Source: Candidatus Binataceae bacterium | Lineage (GTDB): Bacteria > Desulfobacterota > Binatia > Binatales > Binataceae | Assembly (NCBI GenBank): GCA_035650475.1 | Contig: DASRHP010000004.1 | Coordinates: 124,001-188,000 of the forward strand | Direction of reading: 5' to 3' | Length of the DNA stretch: 64,000 bases | In this document: piece after piece, positions 27,220-35,325 of the stretch | How the letters are laid out: every line of letters begins with the position of its first letter | Position numbering within the stretch: position 1 is the stretch's first letter | Position numbers and translations under genes: made by a program | The notes under the pieces: model-generated | Told to the model about the DNA's origin: nothing | What the model saw: only the letters and a program-made list of their open reading frames with translations | Databases searched by the model: none

Positions 27220-27825
27220 ATGGAAGCAGCACCTGCACACCAGGTCGAGGCCGCGCTGGCGATTGACGATTCGATCCAGGCGATTCCCGTCGGCCGAATC
27301 GCGATCTGGTGGTTCCTTGCCTCGGAAATAATGGTCTTCGGCGGACTGATCGCCTGTTTCGTCCTGTTTCGCCTCGCGCACGGCGGATGGGACGCCGAGG
27401 CCGCGCACGTGCATTGGCAGATCGGCGCCTTCAACACTCTGGTTCTGCTGACGAGCAGCTATACGATGGCGATGGCATGCACGGCCGCCAAGGCCGACGA
27501 CGCCGCGCGGCTGCGCATCTGCCTGTTGCTGACGGTATTGCTGGGACTCACGTTCCTTGGCGTGAAGGCCCATGAATACTCATTGGAAGCAGCAAAAGGC
27601 TTGACTCCGTGGTCCGGCCTGTTCTGGGCATTCTACTACACGCTGACCGGCCTTCATTCGGTCCACGTCCTGGCCGGCATCGTGGTTAATTTTTTCCTGT
27701 GGATAGCCGCGCGCCGAAGCTCGTTGTGGCCGATGATTCAGCGGCGTATTGAATACGCCGGCCTCTACTGGCATTTCGTTGATGTCGTATGGATATTCCT
27801 CTTTCCGCTCGTCTATCTCAGCTGA
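27220..27825 (+). CDS. coxC: Cytochrome c oxidase subunit III-like protein (first copy)
   Basis: The protein of about 201 residues has five predicted membrane spans. The subunit III signatures are FLASEIMVFGGLIACF, FLGVKAHEYS, TLTGLHSVHVLAG and YWHFVDVVWIFLF. Its short form, without the first two helices, is typical of caa3/bo3-like oxidases. The start at 27220 follows GGAG. It lies 17 bp after coxA. Confidence 0.9.
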   Translation: MEAAPAHQVEAALAIDDSIQAIPVGRIAIWWFLASEIMVFGGLIACFVLFRLAHGGWDAEAAHVHWQIGAFNTLVLLTSSYTMAMACTAAKADDAARLRICLLLTVLLGLTFLGVKAHEYSLEAAKGLTPWSGLFWAFYYTLTGLHSVHVLAGIVVNFFLWIAARRSSLWPMIQRRIEYAGLYWHFVDVVWIFLFPLVYLS

Positions 27826-27831
27826 GGATGC

Positions 27832-28137
27832 GTGGAACAGATGATCGAATCGATGCATGACAGTCCAGCCGCCGTCCGCACGCTCGACCTTCATATCTGG
27901 GAGTGGCTGCTCGCGCTGCTCGCCGCCGGACTGGTGGTTTTCGTCCTGCCGATTCCCAAAATCGTCGCGCTCGCGCTGGTGTTCGGAGCCGCTCTGATCA
28001 AGGCCGTGCTGGTCGTGCGCAATTACATGCATCTGAAGGCCGAACATCCGCTCCTCTACGTCATCGCGCTCTTTCCGGTTTTGCTGTTCATCGTGATGGC
28101 GATTGCCTTGCTGCCGGATATCGCATGGAAGCGGTGA
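27832..28137 (+). CDS. Cytochrome c oxidase subunit IV (CyoD-like)
   Basis: This 101-residue protein has three membrane helices with the family pattern: a HIWEWL lead, KIVALALVFGAALIKAVLVVRNYMHLK and a last FPVLLFIVMAIALL helix. Such subunits help assemble or stabilise heme-copper oxidases. The start may be GTG 27832 or ATG 27841. It overlaps the next subunit III-like gene. Confidence 0.85.
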   Translation: MEQMIESMHDSPAAVRTLDLHIWEWLLALLAAGLVVFVLPIPKIVALALVFGAALIKAVLVVRNYMHLKAEHPLLYVIALFPVLLFIVMAIALLPDIAWKR

Positions 28138-28772
28138 GCGAAATTCCGGCCCTGCACTCCAGCCCCGGACGCCTGGGCGCTCCCGGCCTGGGCGCCGGCC
28201 CCGATTCGCCGGGCAACGCCACCGGAATCGCAAGCAGCGTGCTCGCGGTGGCCATCTTCATCGGCTCCGAGATCATGCTGTTTGGAGGGCTGCTCAGCGG
28301 TTTCATCATCCTGCGGGCGGGGAATCCGTTCTGGCCGCCGCCGGGCCAGCCTCGGCTTCCGCTGCTGGTGACGACACTCAATACCGCAGTGCTGTTTGTC
28401 AGCGCCTGGACGGTGCTGCGTGCGCTGCGCGCGGTCCGGCGCGGCGATTCGCAAGGACTGACGAGCGCACTGGTTGCGACCCTCGCCCTCGGCCTGACGT
28501 TTCTCGCAGTGCAGGGCTCCGAATGGATGCGGCTGATCCGCTACGGGCTCACTGCAGGCTCGAGCGTCTATGGCGGAGTCTTCTACACGCTTGTCGGTTT
28601 GCACGCGCTCCATGTGGCGGCGGCCGTGACCGCGCTGGCCGCCGTGCTCGGGCTGGCGCGCGCTGGCCGCTACTCGCGCACATCTCACGGCGGCGTCGCC
28701 GCGTTGTCGATGTATTGGTGCTTCGTCGTCGCGCTCTGGGGCGTCATCTATGTGGTCGTCTACCTCGGCTAG
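28125..28772 (+). CDS. Second subunit III-like heme-copper oxidase protein
   Basis: The 215-residue membrane protein repeats the subunit III pattern (FIGSEIMLFGGLLSGFIILRAG, TLALGLTFLAVQGSEW, YTLVGLHALHVAAAV, YWCFVVALWGVIYVVVYL) but is clearly diverged from the copy at 27220. Having two subunit III-type genes on either side of subunit IV is known in some oxidase operons of the caa3/alternative type. ATG 28125 overlaps subunit IV by 13 bp; GTG 28134 is an alternative start. Confidence 0.88.
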   Translation: MEAVSEIPALHSSPGRLGAPGLGAGPDSPGNATGIASSVLAVAIFIGSEIMLFGGLLSGFIILRAGNPFWPPPGQPRLPLLVTTLNTAVLFVSAWTVLRALRAVRRGDSQGLTSALVATLALGLTFLAVQGSEWMRLIRYGLTAGSSVYGGVFYTLVGLHALHVAAAVTALAAVLGLARAGRYSRTSHGGVAALSMYWCFVVALWGVIYVVVYLG

Positions 28773-28776
28773 CGCG

Positions 28777-29043
28777 ATGCGCGAAGTGCGGTCGCTCGCC
28801 CCCGTCGGCGGGTTTGTCGCAGGAGCGGCGGGCGTCCTCCTGCCGGCGGTGGCGGCGGCGTGTCCGGTGTGTTACGGAGCGAGCGACCCGCAAGTGCTGT
28901 CCGCGTATTACACGGCCACGATTGCGCTGTTGTTACTGCCGCTACTGCTGGTCGGCGGGTTCGCGCTCTGGATTTCGCGTGCGAGCCGCCGCGCTGCGGC
29001 GCGCGAGATTGGCGCGGCCCGCAGCGGCGTCAACGAAGCCTGA
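28777..29043 (+). CDS. Small CPVC membrane protein of the oxidase operon
   Basis: The 88-residue protein has an N-terminal signal-like helix, a CPVCYGASDPQ motif just after it and one more membrane helix (ALLLLPLLLVGGFALWI). The CxxC placed at the outer face suggests metal or redox binding, perhaps copper or heme delivery, but this is inference. It starts 5 bp after the second subunit III gene. Confidence 0.7.
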   Translation: MREVRSLAPVGGFVAGAAGVLLPAVAAACPVCYGASDPQVLSAYYTATIALLLLPLLLVGGFALWISRASRRAAAREIGAARSGVNEA

Positions 29044-29070
29044 TCGCGGCGCTCGCGGCGGAGGTGGGCG

Positions 29071-29574
29071 GTGTTGGACTCTCTGCATGCGCACTACGCA
29101 TTGCTCGGATTGCATCGGGAGGCCGAAATCCAAGGGCTGCGGCTGGTGTTCGCCTTGATGCGCAAGCTTTCCGACACCGACGCGCAGATCGAACTGGCGC
29201 GCCAGGCCGCTGACGAAGCGCGACATCTCTGGATGCTCGAGCGCAGGCTTGCCGAGTTGCGCGCGACATTATCGTTCCCCGCGCGTCAGCCAATGACCCT
29301 GCGCCCGCTTGCGATTGGCAAGGACAGTGGCGACACGCTCGCGGCCGCTTGCGCGCTCAAGCAGCGCGCGCTGCTGCGCTACACGGCGAGTCTGCCGGGG
29401 CTCGATCGCGAGGCCGCCGAACTGCGCGAGGCGATTGCCGCCGACGAGAAAACGCACCTGGCATGGTTCGCCCGGCGGCTCGCACGGGCGAGGCCGTCGC
29501 CCGACTGCTCCCCAAGGATCGAGCGCTTTCTCGAAGCCGAAGACGCCGCGTTTGCCGCCGTGTCAGGGGCCTGA
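29071..29574 (+). CDS. Ferritin-like helical protein
   Basis: The 167-residue protein shows two ExxH-type motifs in long helices: ARQAADEARHLWMLERRL (DEARH) and REAIAADEKTHLAWFARRL (DEKTH). These fit a di-iron four-helix bundle of the ferritin-like/rubrerythrin type, with the first Glu of each pair further upstream less clear. A GTG start at 29071 follows GGAGG. It ends the oxidase operon and could handle iron or peroxide near the oxidase. Confidence 0.7.
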   Translation: MLDSLHAHYALLGLHREAEIQGLRLVFALMRKLSDTDAQIELARQAADEARHLWMLERRLAELRATLSFPARQPMTLRPLAIGKDSGDTLAAACALKQRALLRYTASLPGLDREAAELREAIAADEKTHLAWFARRLARARPSPDCSPRIERFLEAEDAAFAAVSGA

Positions 29575-29647
29575 AGCAGGGTGTGGCGCAAGCGAGCTGC
29601 CGCCGCCCCCTTTTGGGCGCCGCCGACACTGACTAGAATGCTGGTGG

Positions 29648-31195
29648 ATGAGCACAAGCGCGGATCTTCGCCTGCCGGCGCGGCATGACTCGGGACCCCC
29701 GAAGTATTTCGATCTTTTCTGGGACAGCGATCTCGAGGTGCTGATTCCGCTGCTCGCCGCGATCGGCGAGCAGCGCGGCGAGGTGCTCGCGCGCTGGCAC
29801 GATCTCTACCTGCTGTATTTCGCCGACAAGCGCGCGCTCTCGCGCGAAGAGTTTTTCCGCATCTACGGCGAGGACCTCGCCGCGACGGTCGGCACGCTGT
29901 GCGCGAGGGACTTCGACGGTTTCGTCGCCGAGATGCGGCGGATCGGTGAGCTTCTGATCGGGCGCGAGGTACCGTTCTCCGAGGTCGTGGTCTCGATGCA
30001 TCTGTTCGAGGAGAGCGCAAGCTGCGTCTTTCCGCCCGGCGCCTCGCCCGCCACCTACCATCTGTTCGACAAGATAAGCCATTGCCGCACCGTGATCCTG
30101 GCGGACGCCTACTTTCGCTCGCGCACTGCCGCGGCCGCCGCGCGCATCGAGGGGCTCGAACAGGAGGCGGCGCAGATCCCGCCCGCCAGCCGGACGCGCT
30201 TCCATGGCCTGGTCGGGGCCAGCCCGGCGATGCGCCGGCTGTACGAGCGGATCGAGGCCGCCGGCGCGGTCCGCGGCACGGTGCTGGTAGTCGGCGAAAC
30301 CGGCACCGGCAAGGAACTGGTGGCGCGCGCGCTGCACGAATGCTCGCCGGCCGCGCACGGCCCCTTCCTCGCGCTCAACTGCGCCGCCGTTCCCCACGAG
30401 CTTATTGAGAGCGAGCTGTTCGGTTACCGGCGCGGCGCCTTCAGCGGGGCGACTGCCGATTACGCCGGACTGTTTCGCGCCGCGCAGAACGGCACGCTCT
30501 TTCTCGACGAAATCACCGAGATGAGCGTCGAAACCCAGGGCAAGCTGTTGCGCGCGCTCCAGGAGCGCGCGGTGCGTCCGGTCGGGGCGACGCGCGAAAT
30601 TCCGGTCAATGCGCGGCTGGTCGCCTCGACCAATCGCGATCCCCAGGCGGCGGTCGAGGAAGGGCGCATCCGGCGCGACCTCTACTACCGGCTGCACGTC
30701 AACGTGCTTCACGTTCCCCCGCTGCGCGAGCGGCTTGACGATATTCCGCTGCTCATCGAGCACTTCATCCAGCTCTTCGGGCGGCAGCTCGACCGCAAAA
30801 CGCCGATTACCGCCATCGACCCCGCGGCGCTGGAGGCCTGCCGGCGCTACTCGTGGCCGGGCAACGTGCGCGAGCTGGCCAATGCGATCGAGGCCGCCTT
30901 CACCTTCAACCGTTCGGGCACGATCGCGCTCGATGACCTGCCGCAGGCGATCGCCGCCGCCGCCGGCCTGTCAGCGGCCGCCGCGCCGCGCGTGGGCTCG
31001 GCTCTGAGCCTGGCCGGCGCCGAGCGCGAGCTTATCCGGCGCGCGCTGGCCGACGCGCGTGGCAACAAATGCCGCGCCGCCGAGCTGCTCGGGATCTCGC
31101 GCAAGATGCTCTACGCGCGGATGGCCCGTCACGGGCTGGTCTGGCGGCGCGGTTCGTGCAGCGCCGAAGAGCGCCCGCCGAGCAAGCCGTCCTGA
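29648..31195 (+). CDS. Sigma-54-dependent activator without a receiver domain
   Basis: The 515-residue protein has a helical N-terminal sensor of about 160 residues (RWHDLYLLYFADKRALSREEFFRIY, VVSMHLFEESAS), resembling RsbRD-type sensor domains. It is followed by a AAA+ domain with Walker A GETGTGKE, Walker B GTLFLDEI and the sigma-54 contact loop GAFSGA, where Thr of GAFTGA is Ser. The end is a Fis-type HTH (KCRAAELLGISRKMLY). No phosphorylation Asp is present, so it likely senses a ligand or partner directly. Its target may be the oxidase operon upstream or another -24/-12 promoter. Confidence 0.9.
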   Translation: MSTSADLRLPARHDSGPPKYFDLFWDSDLEVLIPLLAAIGEQRGEVLARWHDLYLLYFADKRALSREEFFRIYGEDLAATVGTLCARDFDGFVAEMRRIGELLIGREVPFSEVVVSMHLFEESASCVFPPGASPATYHLFDKISHCRTVILADAYFRSRTAAAAARIEGLEQEAAQIPPASRTRFHGLVGASPAMRRLYERIEAAGAVRGTVLVVGETGTGKELVARALHECSPAAHGPFLALNCAAVPHELIESELFGYRRGAFSGATADYAGLFRAAQNGTLFLDEITEMSVETQGKLLRALQERAVRPVGATREIPVNARLVASTNRDPQAAVEEGRIRRDLYYRLHVNVLHVPPLRERLDDIPLLIEHFIQLFGRQLDRKTPITAIDPAALEACRRYSWPGNVRELANAIEAAFTFNRSGTIALDDLPQAIAAAAGLSAAAAPRVGSALSLAGAERELIRRALADARGNKCRAAELLGISRKMLYARMARHGLVWRRGSCSAEERPPSKPS

Positions 31196-31303
31196 GCCGG
31201 CGCGTCGCCGGGCCGCGTAAAGCAGGCCGTTTGCGCGGGGAGCGCGTCCGGACCCCAACGGTGTAAAATCGCCCATGCAGCGGCGGGCGCGGGGAGCGGC
31301 GGC

Positions 31304-32605
31304 ATGAGCGGCTGGCGGCGATGGTTCGCGGAGTACACCGAGCGGCCGGTGCTGCTCATCCTGCCGCTCGGTTTCGCTAGCGGACTGCCGCTCCTGCTCA
31401 CCTTCTCCACGCTGTCGGCGTGGCTCGCCACCGCGGGGGTCAGCCGCGCGGCGATTGGCGCCTTCGCGCTGGTCGGCACGCCCTACGCCTTCAAGTTCGT
31501 CTGGTCGCCGCTGATCGACCGACTGCCGCCGCCGCTGCCGTTGGGACGGCGGCGCGGATGGGGCGTCACGATTCAAATCGCGCTGATTGCGGCGACGCTC
31601 GCCCTGGGCCGGTGCGATCCGCGCGGCGGGCTAGCGCTGATGGGTGCGCTCGCGCTGCTCGTCGCGTTTCTCTCGGCCAGCCAGGATATCGTGATCGACG
31701 CTTACCGGGTGGAACTGCTGACCCCGGAGCAGCAGGGCCCGGGCGCCGGAATGATCCAGGCCGGCTACCGGGTGGCGATGCTGGTCTCCGGCGCGGGTGC
31801 GCTGTTTATCGCCGCGCGCGTGGGCTGGTTCGCCGCCTACGCCACGATGGCGGTGCTGTTGGGGGTGGGGATGCTCGTCTTCCTGCTCGGCCCCGAGCCC
31901 GCGCCGTCGATCGGCGCCGTGCGCGTCACGCGCGCCCGCGGCCGCGAGGCCGTGCGCGAATGGCTATCGAGCGCCGTCGTCGGGCCGTTCGCCGATTTCA
32001 TGCGCCGCCCGCGCTGGCTGCTGATCCTACTCTTCATCCTCGGCTACAAGCTGGGCGAGGCAACCGCGGGCGTGATGGCGATGCCGCTGTACGTTTCGCT
32101 GGGCTTTTCGCTCGACCAAATCGCGGCGGTGTCCAAGCTGTTTGGGTTCCTCGCCACCGTGGTCGGCGCGCTGCTGGGCGGGGCGGTGACGGCGCGGCTC
32201 GGCGTGGTGCGCGCGCTGCTCTTGTGCGGGGTGCTGCAGTCGGCCGGCAACCTGTTCTATGTTTTGCAGGCGGTCGGCGGCCATCGCCTCGACTACCTGG
32301 CGCTCTGCGTCGCGGCTGAGAACCTGACCGGCGCGATGGCGGGTGCGGCGCTTATCGCCTATCTCTCCGACCTCTGCTCGCCCGCCTACACCGCGACCCA
32401 GTACGCGCTGCTTTCGTCGCTCGCAGCCGTCGGACGCACGCTGGTCGCGGCCTCAGGCGGCGTCGCGGCCCAGCGTCTGGGATGGGTGCCGTTCTTTCTG
32501 CTCAGCACGGTGGTGACGCTGCCCGCGCTGGTACTGCTGGTGTACCTTGCCCGCTGCGGCGCCGCGGGCGAGCTGGAATCCGCCTCGGCCGCCTCCGCGC
32601 GCTAG
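31304..32605 (+). CDS. AmpG-like major facilitator permease
   Basis: The 433-residue protein has 12 likely spans and AmpG-family marks: PLGFASGLPLLLTFSTLSAWL, GAFALVGTPYAFKFVWSPLIDR, GRRRGWG and ASQDIVIDAYRVELL. AmpG imports anhydromuropeptides for cell-wall recycling in well-studied bacteria; family members of unknown substrate are common. It stands alone between a transcription activator and a two-component pair. Confidence 0.85.
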   Translation: MSGWRRWFAEYTERPVLLILPLGFASGLPLLLTFSTLSAWLATAGVSRAAIGAFALVGTPYAFKFVWSPLIDRLPPPLPLGRRRGWGVTIQIALIAATLALGRCDPRGGLALMGALALLVAFLSASQDIVIDAYRVELLTPEQQGPGAGMIQAGYRVAMLVSGAGALFIAARVGWFAAYATMAVLLGVGMLVFLLGPEPAPSIGAVRVTRARGREAVREWLSSAVVGPFADFMRRPRWLLILLFILGYKLGEATAGVMAMPLYVSLGFSLDQIAAVSKLFGFLATVVGALLGGAVTARLGVVRALLLCGVLQSAGNLFYVLQAVGGHRLDYLALCVAAENLTGAMAGAALIAYLSDLCSPAYTATQYALLSSLAAVGRTLVAASGGVAAQRLGWVPFFLLSTVVTLPALVLLVYLARCGAAGELESASAASAR

Positions 32606-32783
32606 GGGCACCCGCGGAATTCCGCGCGATCGCCGCCTCGTCTGCCCGCACATGGCGGCTCGCTTCTTGCGTTGGCCGCCCGGCGGCCGCGATGACGGCA
32701 GGAAATTCCTGCCCGATGCCCAAAACTAATGCACGCGCGGTAGGCGAGTGCCTATTTATGCGGCAACCGCGATTTCGTGGGCT

Positions 32784-33872
32784 ATGAAGAGTCCCGACTT
32801 CGGAGAACTTGATCGCCAAGTCGCCCGCGCGCGGCTGGTGCTTTCGCTGCTGGCGATCGCGACGCTGTACATCGATCCCAGCGACAGTGGAATCTTTCGC
32901 CTCTCGGGCGCGCCGCTTGCGATCATGCTGGCGCATCTTGCCTTCAGCCTAGGGAATTATTTTGGCCAAGGCCCGCGCTCCACTCCCACGCAATTGAAGC
33001 GGCTCACGACCGTTCTCGATCTCGCATTTGCCGCGGCGATCGCACTGGCTACCGAGGGGGCCACGAGCCCTTCGTACGTCTTCTTTGTCTTTGCGATTGT
33101 GGCCGCGGGTTTCCGGAGCGGGTTTCGCGCCACTGTGGTAGTAACTATTGCCAGCGTCATGTTGTACCTCATCGTGATCGGCCTCATGGACGGAGTGACC
33201 AATCTCTACATGATGAGGAGCGTGTACCTGGCGATCGCAGGCTATCTCATCTGCTTCTTCGGTCAGCAGCGCGCCTCGTTCGAGGCGCGGCTTCGTGAGG
33301 TTGAATCCAGGGCCGAGCGGCTGCAGATCGCTCGTTCGCTGCATGACGGTTATATCCAGAGCCTCGCCGCGCTCAGCCTGCGGCTCAAGGCCTGTGGCGA
33401 ACTGTTGCGCCGGCACGAGGCGCAACGCGCCCTTGGTGAAATGGCAGAGCTCCAGGTCGGCGTCGCCCGCGAATATGATGCCATCCGTTCGTACCTGCGT
33501 TCGCTGGTCGAAAGCGACGGGCCGGCGGTTGGCACTCAGAGCGATTTCACCAATGCGCGCTTTGATGTGAAACTGGAATTCTCGGCGGGCGGGCTGATCG
33601 CGGAACAGATACTCCAGATTGCGCTCGAGGGGATGCGCAACGCGTGGCGGCACAGCAAGGGCAAACTGGTGAAAATCGAGGCGCGCCGCTTGGGCGGCGC
33701 TATCCAGCTTACCGTCAGCGATGATGGCGTCGGGTTTGTGGAAGCCACTGCACCGCCGTGGACAATTGCCTCGCGCGTCGCCCAATATGGCGGAGAACTC
33801 AGGATTGCCGGCGCGTTTGGGGCCGGCGTCCAGCTCGAAATCCAATTGCCCGCAGACCCGCCGCCCGACTAG
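32784..33872 (+). CDS. Sensor histidine kinase, NarL-partner (HisKA_3) type
   Basis: The 362-residue protein has about five or six hydrophobic helices in its first half, a short coiled coil, the H-box SLHDGYIQSLAAL with the phosphorylated His, and a C-terminal ATPase with N-box EGMRNAWRHSKGK and G-box SDDGVGF. The signal is unknown. The cognate regulator gene begins 2 bp after the stop. GTG 32748 would add 12 residues. Confidence 0.9.
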   Translation: MKSPDFGELDRQVARARLVLSLLAIATLYIDPSDSGIFRLSGAPLAIMLAHLAFSLGNYFGQGPRSTPTQLKRLTTVLDLAFAAAIALATEGATSPSYVFFVFAIVAAGFRSGFRATVVVTIASVMLYLIVIGLMDGVTNLYMMRSVYLAIAGYLICFFGQQRASFEARLREVESRAERLQIARSLHDGYIQSLAALSLRLKACGELLRRHEAQRALGEMAELQVGVAREYDAIRSYLRSLVESDGPAVGTQSDFTNARFDVKLEFSAGGLIAEQILQIALEGMRNAWRHSKGKLVKIEARRLGGAIQLTVSDDGVGFVEATAPPWTIASRVAQYGGELRIAGAFGAGVQLEIQLPADPPPD

Positions 33873-33874
33873 CT

Positions 33875-34513
33875 ATGAGCCCGCCCGCGCTTCGCCTGGC
33901 AATTGCGGATGACCACGCCCTCTTTCGCGCAGGGTTGAAGTCCCTGCTGTCGCTGGAGCCTGGCCTCGCGGTGGTCGTCCAGGTCGAGCGGGCGGACGAA
34001 CTAGTGCCGGCGCTCGGGGCGACGCCCTGCGATATTTTGCTGCTCGACCTGCAAATGGACCGCTGGTTGCTCGACGATATTCCGGCCCTCGCGCAAAGGG
34101 TCAGCGTGCTCGTCCTGACCGCCAGCGAAAAGCTCGAAGACGCCCTCGCCGCACTGCGTGCGGGCGCCAGAGCGATCGTGCAGAAGCGCTTCGCTATCGA
34201 AACCCTCGTCGAGGCTATTTATGCCGTGGCGCAGGGCCAGGTTTGGATGCCGCCCGCCCTGCAAACCGAGGTTGCGGCGCAATGGGCGGATGCGCCCAAG
34301 GAGCGGCTGACGATGCGCGAAACCGAGATCGTTAAGCTGGTGGCCGGCGGAATGCGCAACGCGGAGGTTGCCCGCCAACTCTCGCTCGCCGAAAGCACGG
34401 TCAAGACCCATCTCAACAATGTTTTTCAGAAGCTCGCGTTGCGTGACCGGGTTGCGCTCGCTCACTACGCACTGCGTGCGGGATTGATCGGGGTCCGCGG
34501 CCCCCGGCGGTGA
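33875..34513 (+). CDS. Response regulator, NarL/LuxR type
   Basis: The 212-residue protein has a receiver domain (AIADDHALFRAGLKSL, phospho-acceptor Asp in ILLLDLQM, conserved Thr in LVLTAS) and a LuxR-type HTH (LTMRETEIVKLVAGGMRNAEVARQLSLAESTVKTHL). The conserved Lys is in AIVQKR. It forms a pair with the kinase just upstream. Its target genes cannot be told from the window; the ammonium operon starts 330 bp downstream but carries a sigma-54 promoter. Confidence 0.92.
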   Translation: MSPPALRLAIADDHALFRAGLKSLLSLEPGLAVVVQVERADELVPALGATPCDILLLDLQMDRWLLDDIPALAQRVSVLVLTASEKLEDALAALRAGARAIVQKRFAIETLVEAIYAVAQGQVWMPPALQTEVAAQWADAPKERLTMRETEIVKLVAGGMRNAEVARQLSLAESTVKTHLNNVFQKLALRDRVALAHYALRAGLIGVRGPRR

Positions 34514-34840
34514 CTCATCCACCGTTTCAGATATTCGGTCATCGCTGGTCTTTCAACCCTGCTCTCCTGCTGCCAAACCTCCGGGCATATGCTCGCTCGC
34601 AAAGCATCGATGCCGGGACCGGCGTCATATCTGGACGCTGGAAAGCCGCGCCTGCGCGGCCGTTATCATACCAGCGATTGATTAGCGCAGCCTTGATAGT
34701 GTGATGATATATCCATCTTAAGTTGTAGTTCACCTCTGCATCGTCCGTGGCACTCCGATTGCTCATGGCGCGATGGTCGCTGACTGATCAACGTGTATCG
34801 AAGCTGATTGCAGCTTCCAGGACAACGCCGGAGCTATGTG
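34514..34840. other. Regulatory intergenic region of the ammonium operon
   Basis: The 327 bases hold no gene. They contain the sigma-54 promoter at 34748-34763 and an AT-rich stretch upstream of it (34,690-34,740), where an enhancer-binding protein could bind. Confidence 0.6.
34748..34763 (+). promoter_or_regulatory. Sigma-54 (-24/-12) promoter of the amt-glnK operon
   Basis: TGGCAC, five bases, then TTGCT give the GG and GC dinucleotides exactly 10 bases apart, matching the consensus TGGCAC-N5-TTGCW. The predicted start is near 34775, upstream of the first small gene. NtrC control of amt/glnK by this kind of promoter is well established. Confidence 0.85.
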
Positions 34841-35080
34841 ATGGGTGCAAACAGTGCGCAAGGTTGGTCTCTGTTTCTGTTCCTGGTGGGGTTTACTTTT
34901 CTGCCCGCAGGCCTCGTTTATCTAGGGCCGCTCTTCAGTGCGATCGGCATGATCTGCCTGATCGCTTCGGCCGTAGGGTTCTACCGAATCAAGCCTCTCG
35001 AGCACGGAGGCGTCAGTCAGTCGCCTCAGACCTCGGCCGCATTGACGGCGGGCGAGCTGGCTAAAGCGCGGCGTGTTTGA
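34841..35080 (+). CDS. Small membrane protein at head of ammonium operon, 79 aa
   Basis: The protein has two membrane helices (GWSLFLFLVGFTFLPAGLVYL and FSAIGMICLIASAVGFY) and a polar tail rich in Ser/Thr/Gln. The ATG at 34841 follows a GGAG. No family is recognised. Its place just after the sigma-54 promoter and before amt suggests a link to ammonium uptake. Confidence 0.65.
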   Translation: MGANSAQGWSLFLFLVGFTFLPAGLVYLGPLFSAIGMICLIASAVGFYRIKPLEHGGVSQSPQTSAALTAGELAKARRV

Positions 35081-35115
35081 GCGGGCCTTGTCCACATCAA
35101 ATGGAGGAGACGAAG

Positions 35116-35295
35116 GTGAAGATAGCGGGCCTGATCATGGCGATGTTGGGATGGCTGATCGCGGTGATGAGCGTCAAGGTGCCAGGGGCGGGGGGTGAAC
35201 TCGCGGTCGCGCTGGCCGGCTTTCTGGTGGCCCTTGTAGGCGTGGTCGGGCTCCTTAACGGAGCGTATCTGAAGAACGCGATCTGGAAGGGATAA
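35116..35295 (+). CDS. Small membrane protein upstream of amt, 59 aa
   Basis: The protein (KIAGLIMAMLGWLIAVMSV, then LAVALAGFLVALVGVVGLL) has two hydrophobic helices and a short basic end. A GTG at 35116 with GGAGGAGACGAAG upstream is the best start; ATG 35101 is possible but lies over the ribosome site. No family is recognised. Confidence 0.65.
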   Translation: MKIAGLIMAMLGWLIAVMSVKVPGAGGELAVALAGFLVALVGVVGLLNGAYLKNAIWKG

Positions 35296-35325
35296 GCGCG
35301 CAGCCCAAACGGCGAGGAAGGTTCG

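Noticed and set aside
34539..34704. Possible terminator hairpin (GCCGCGC/GCGCGGC near 34,645) after the response regulator
   Set aside because: The stem is short, lacks a T-run, and sits 130 bp after the stop codon.
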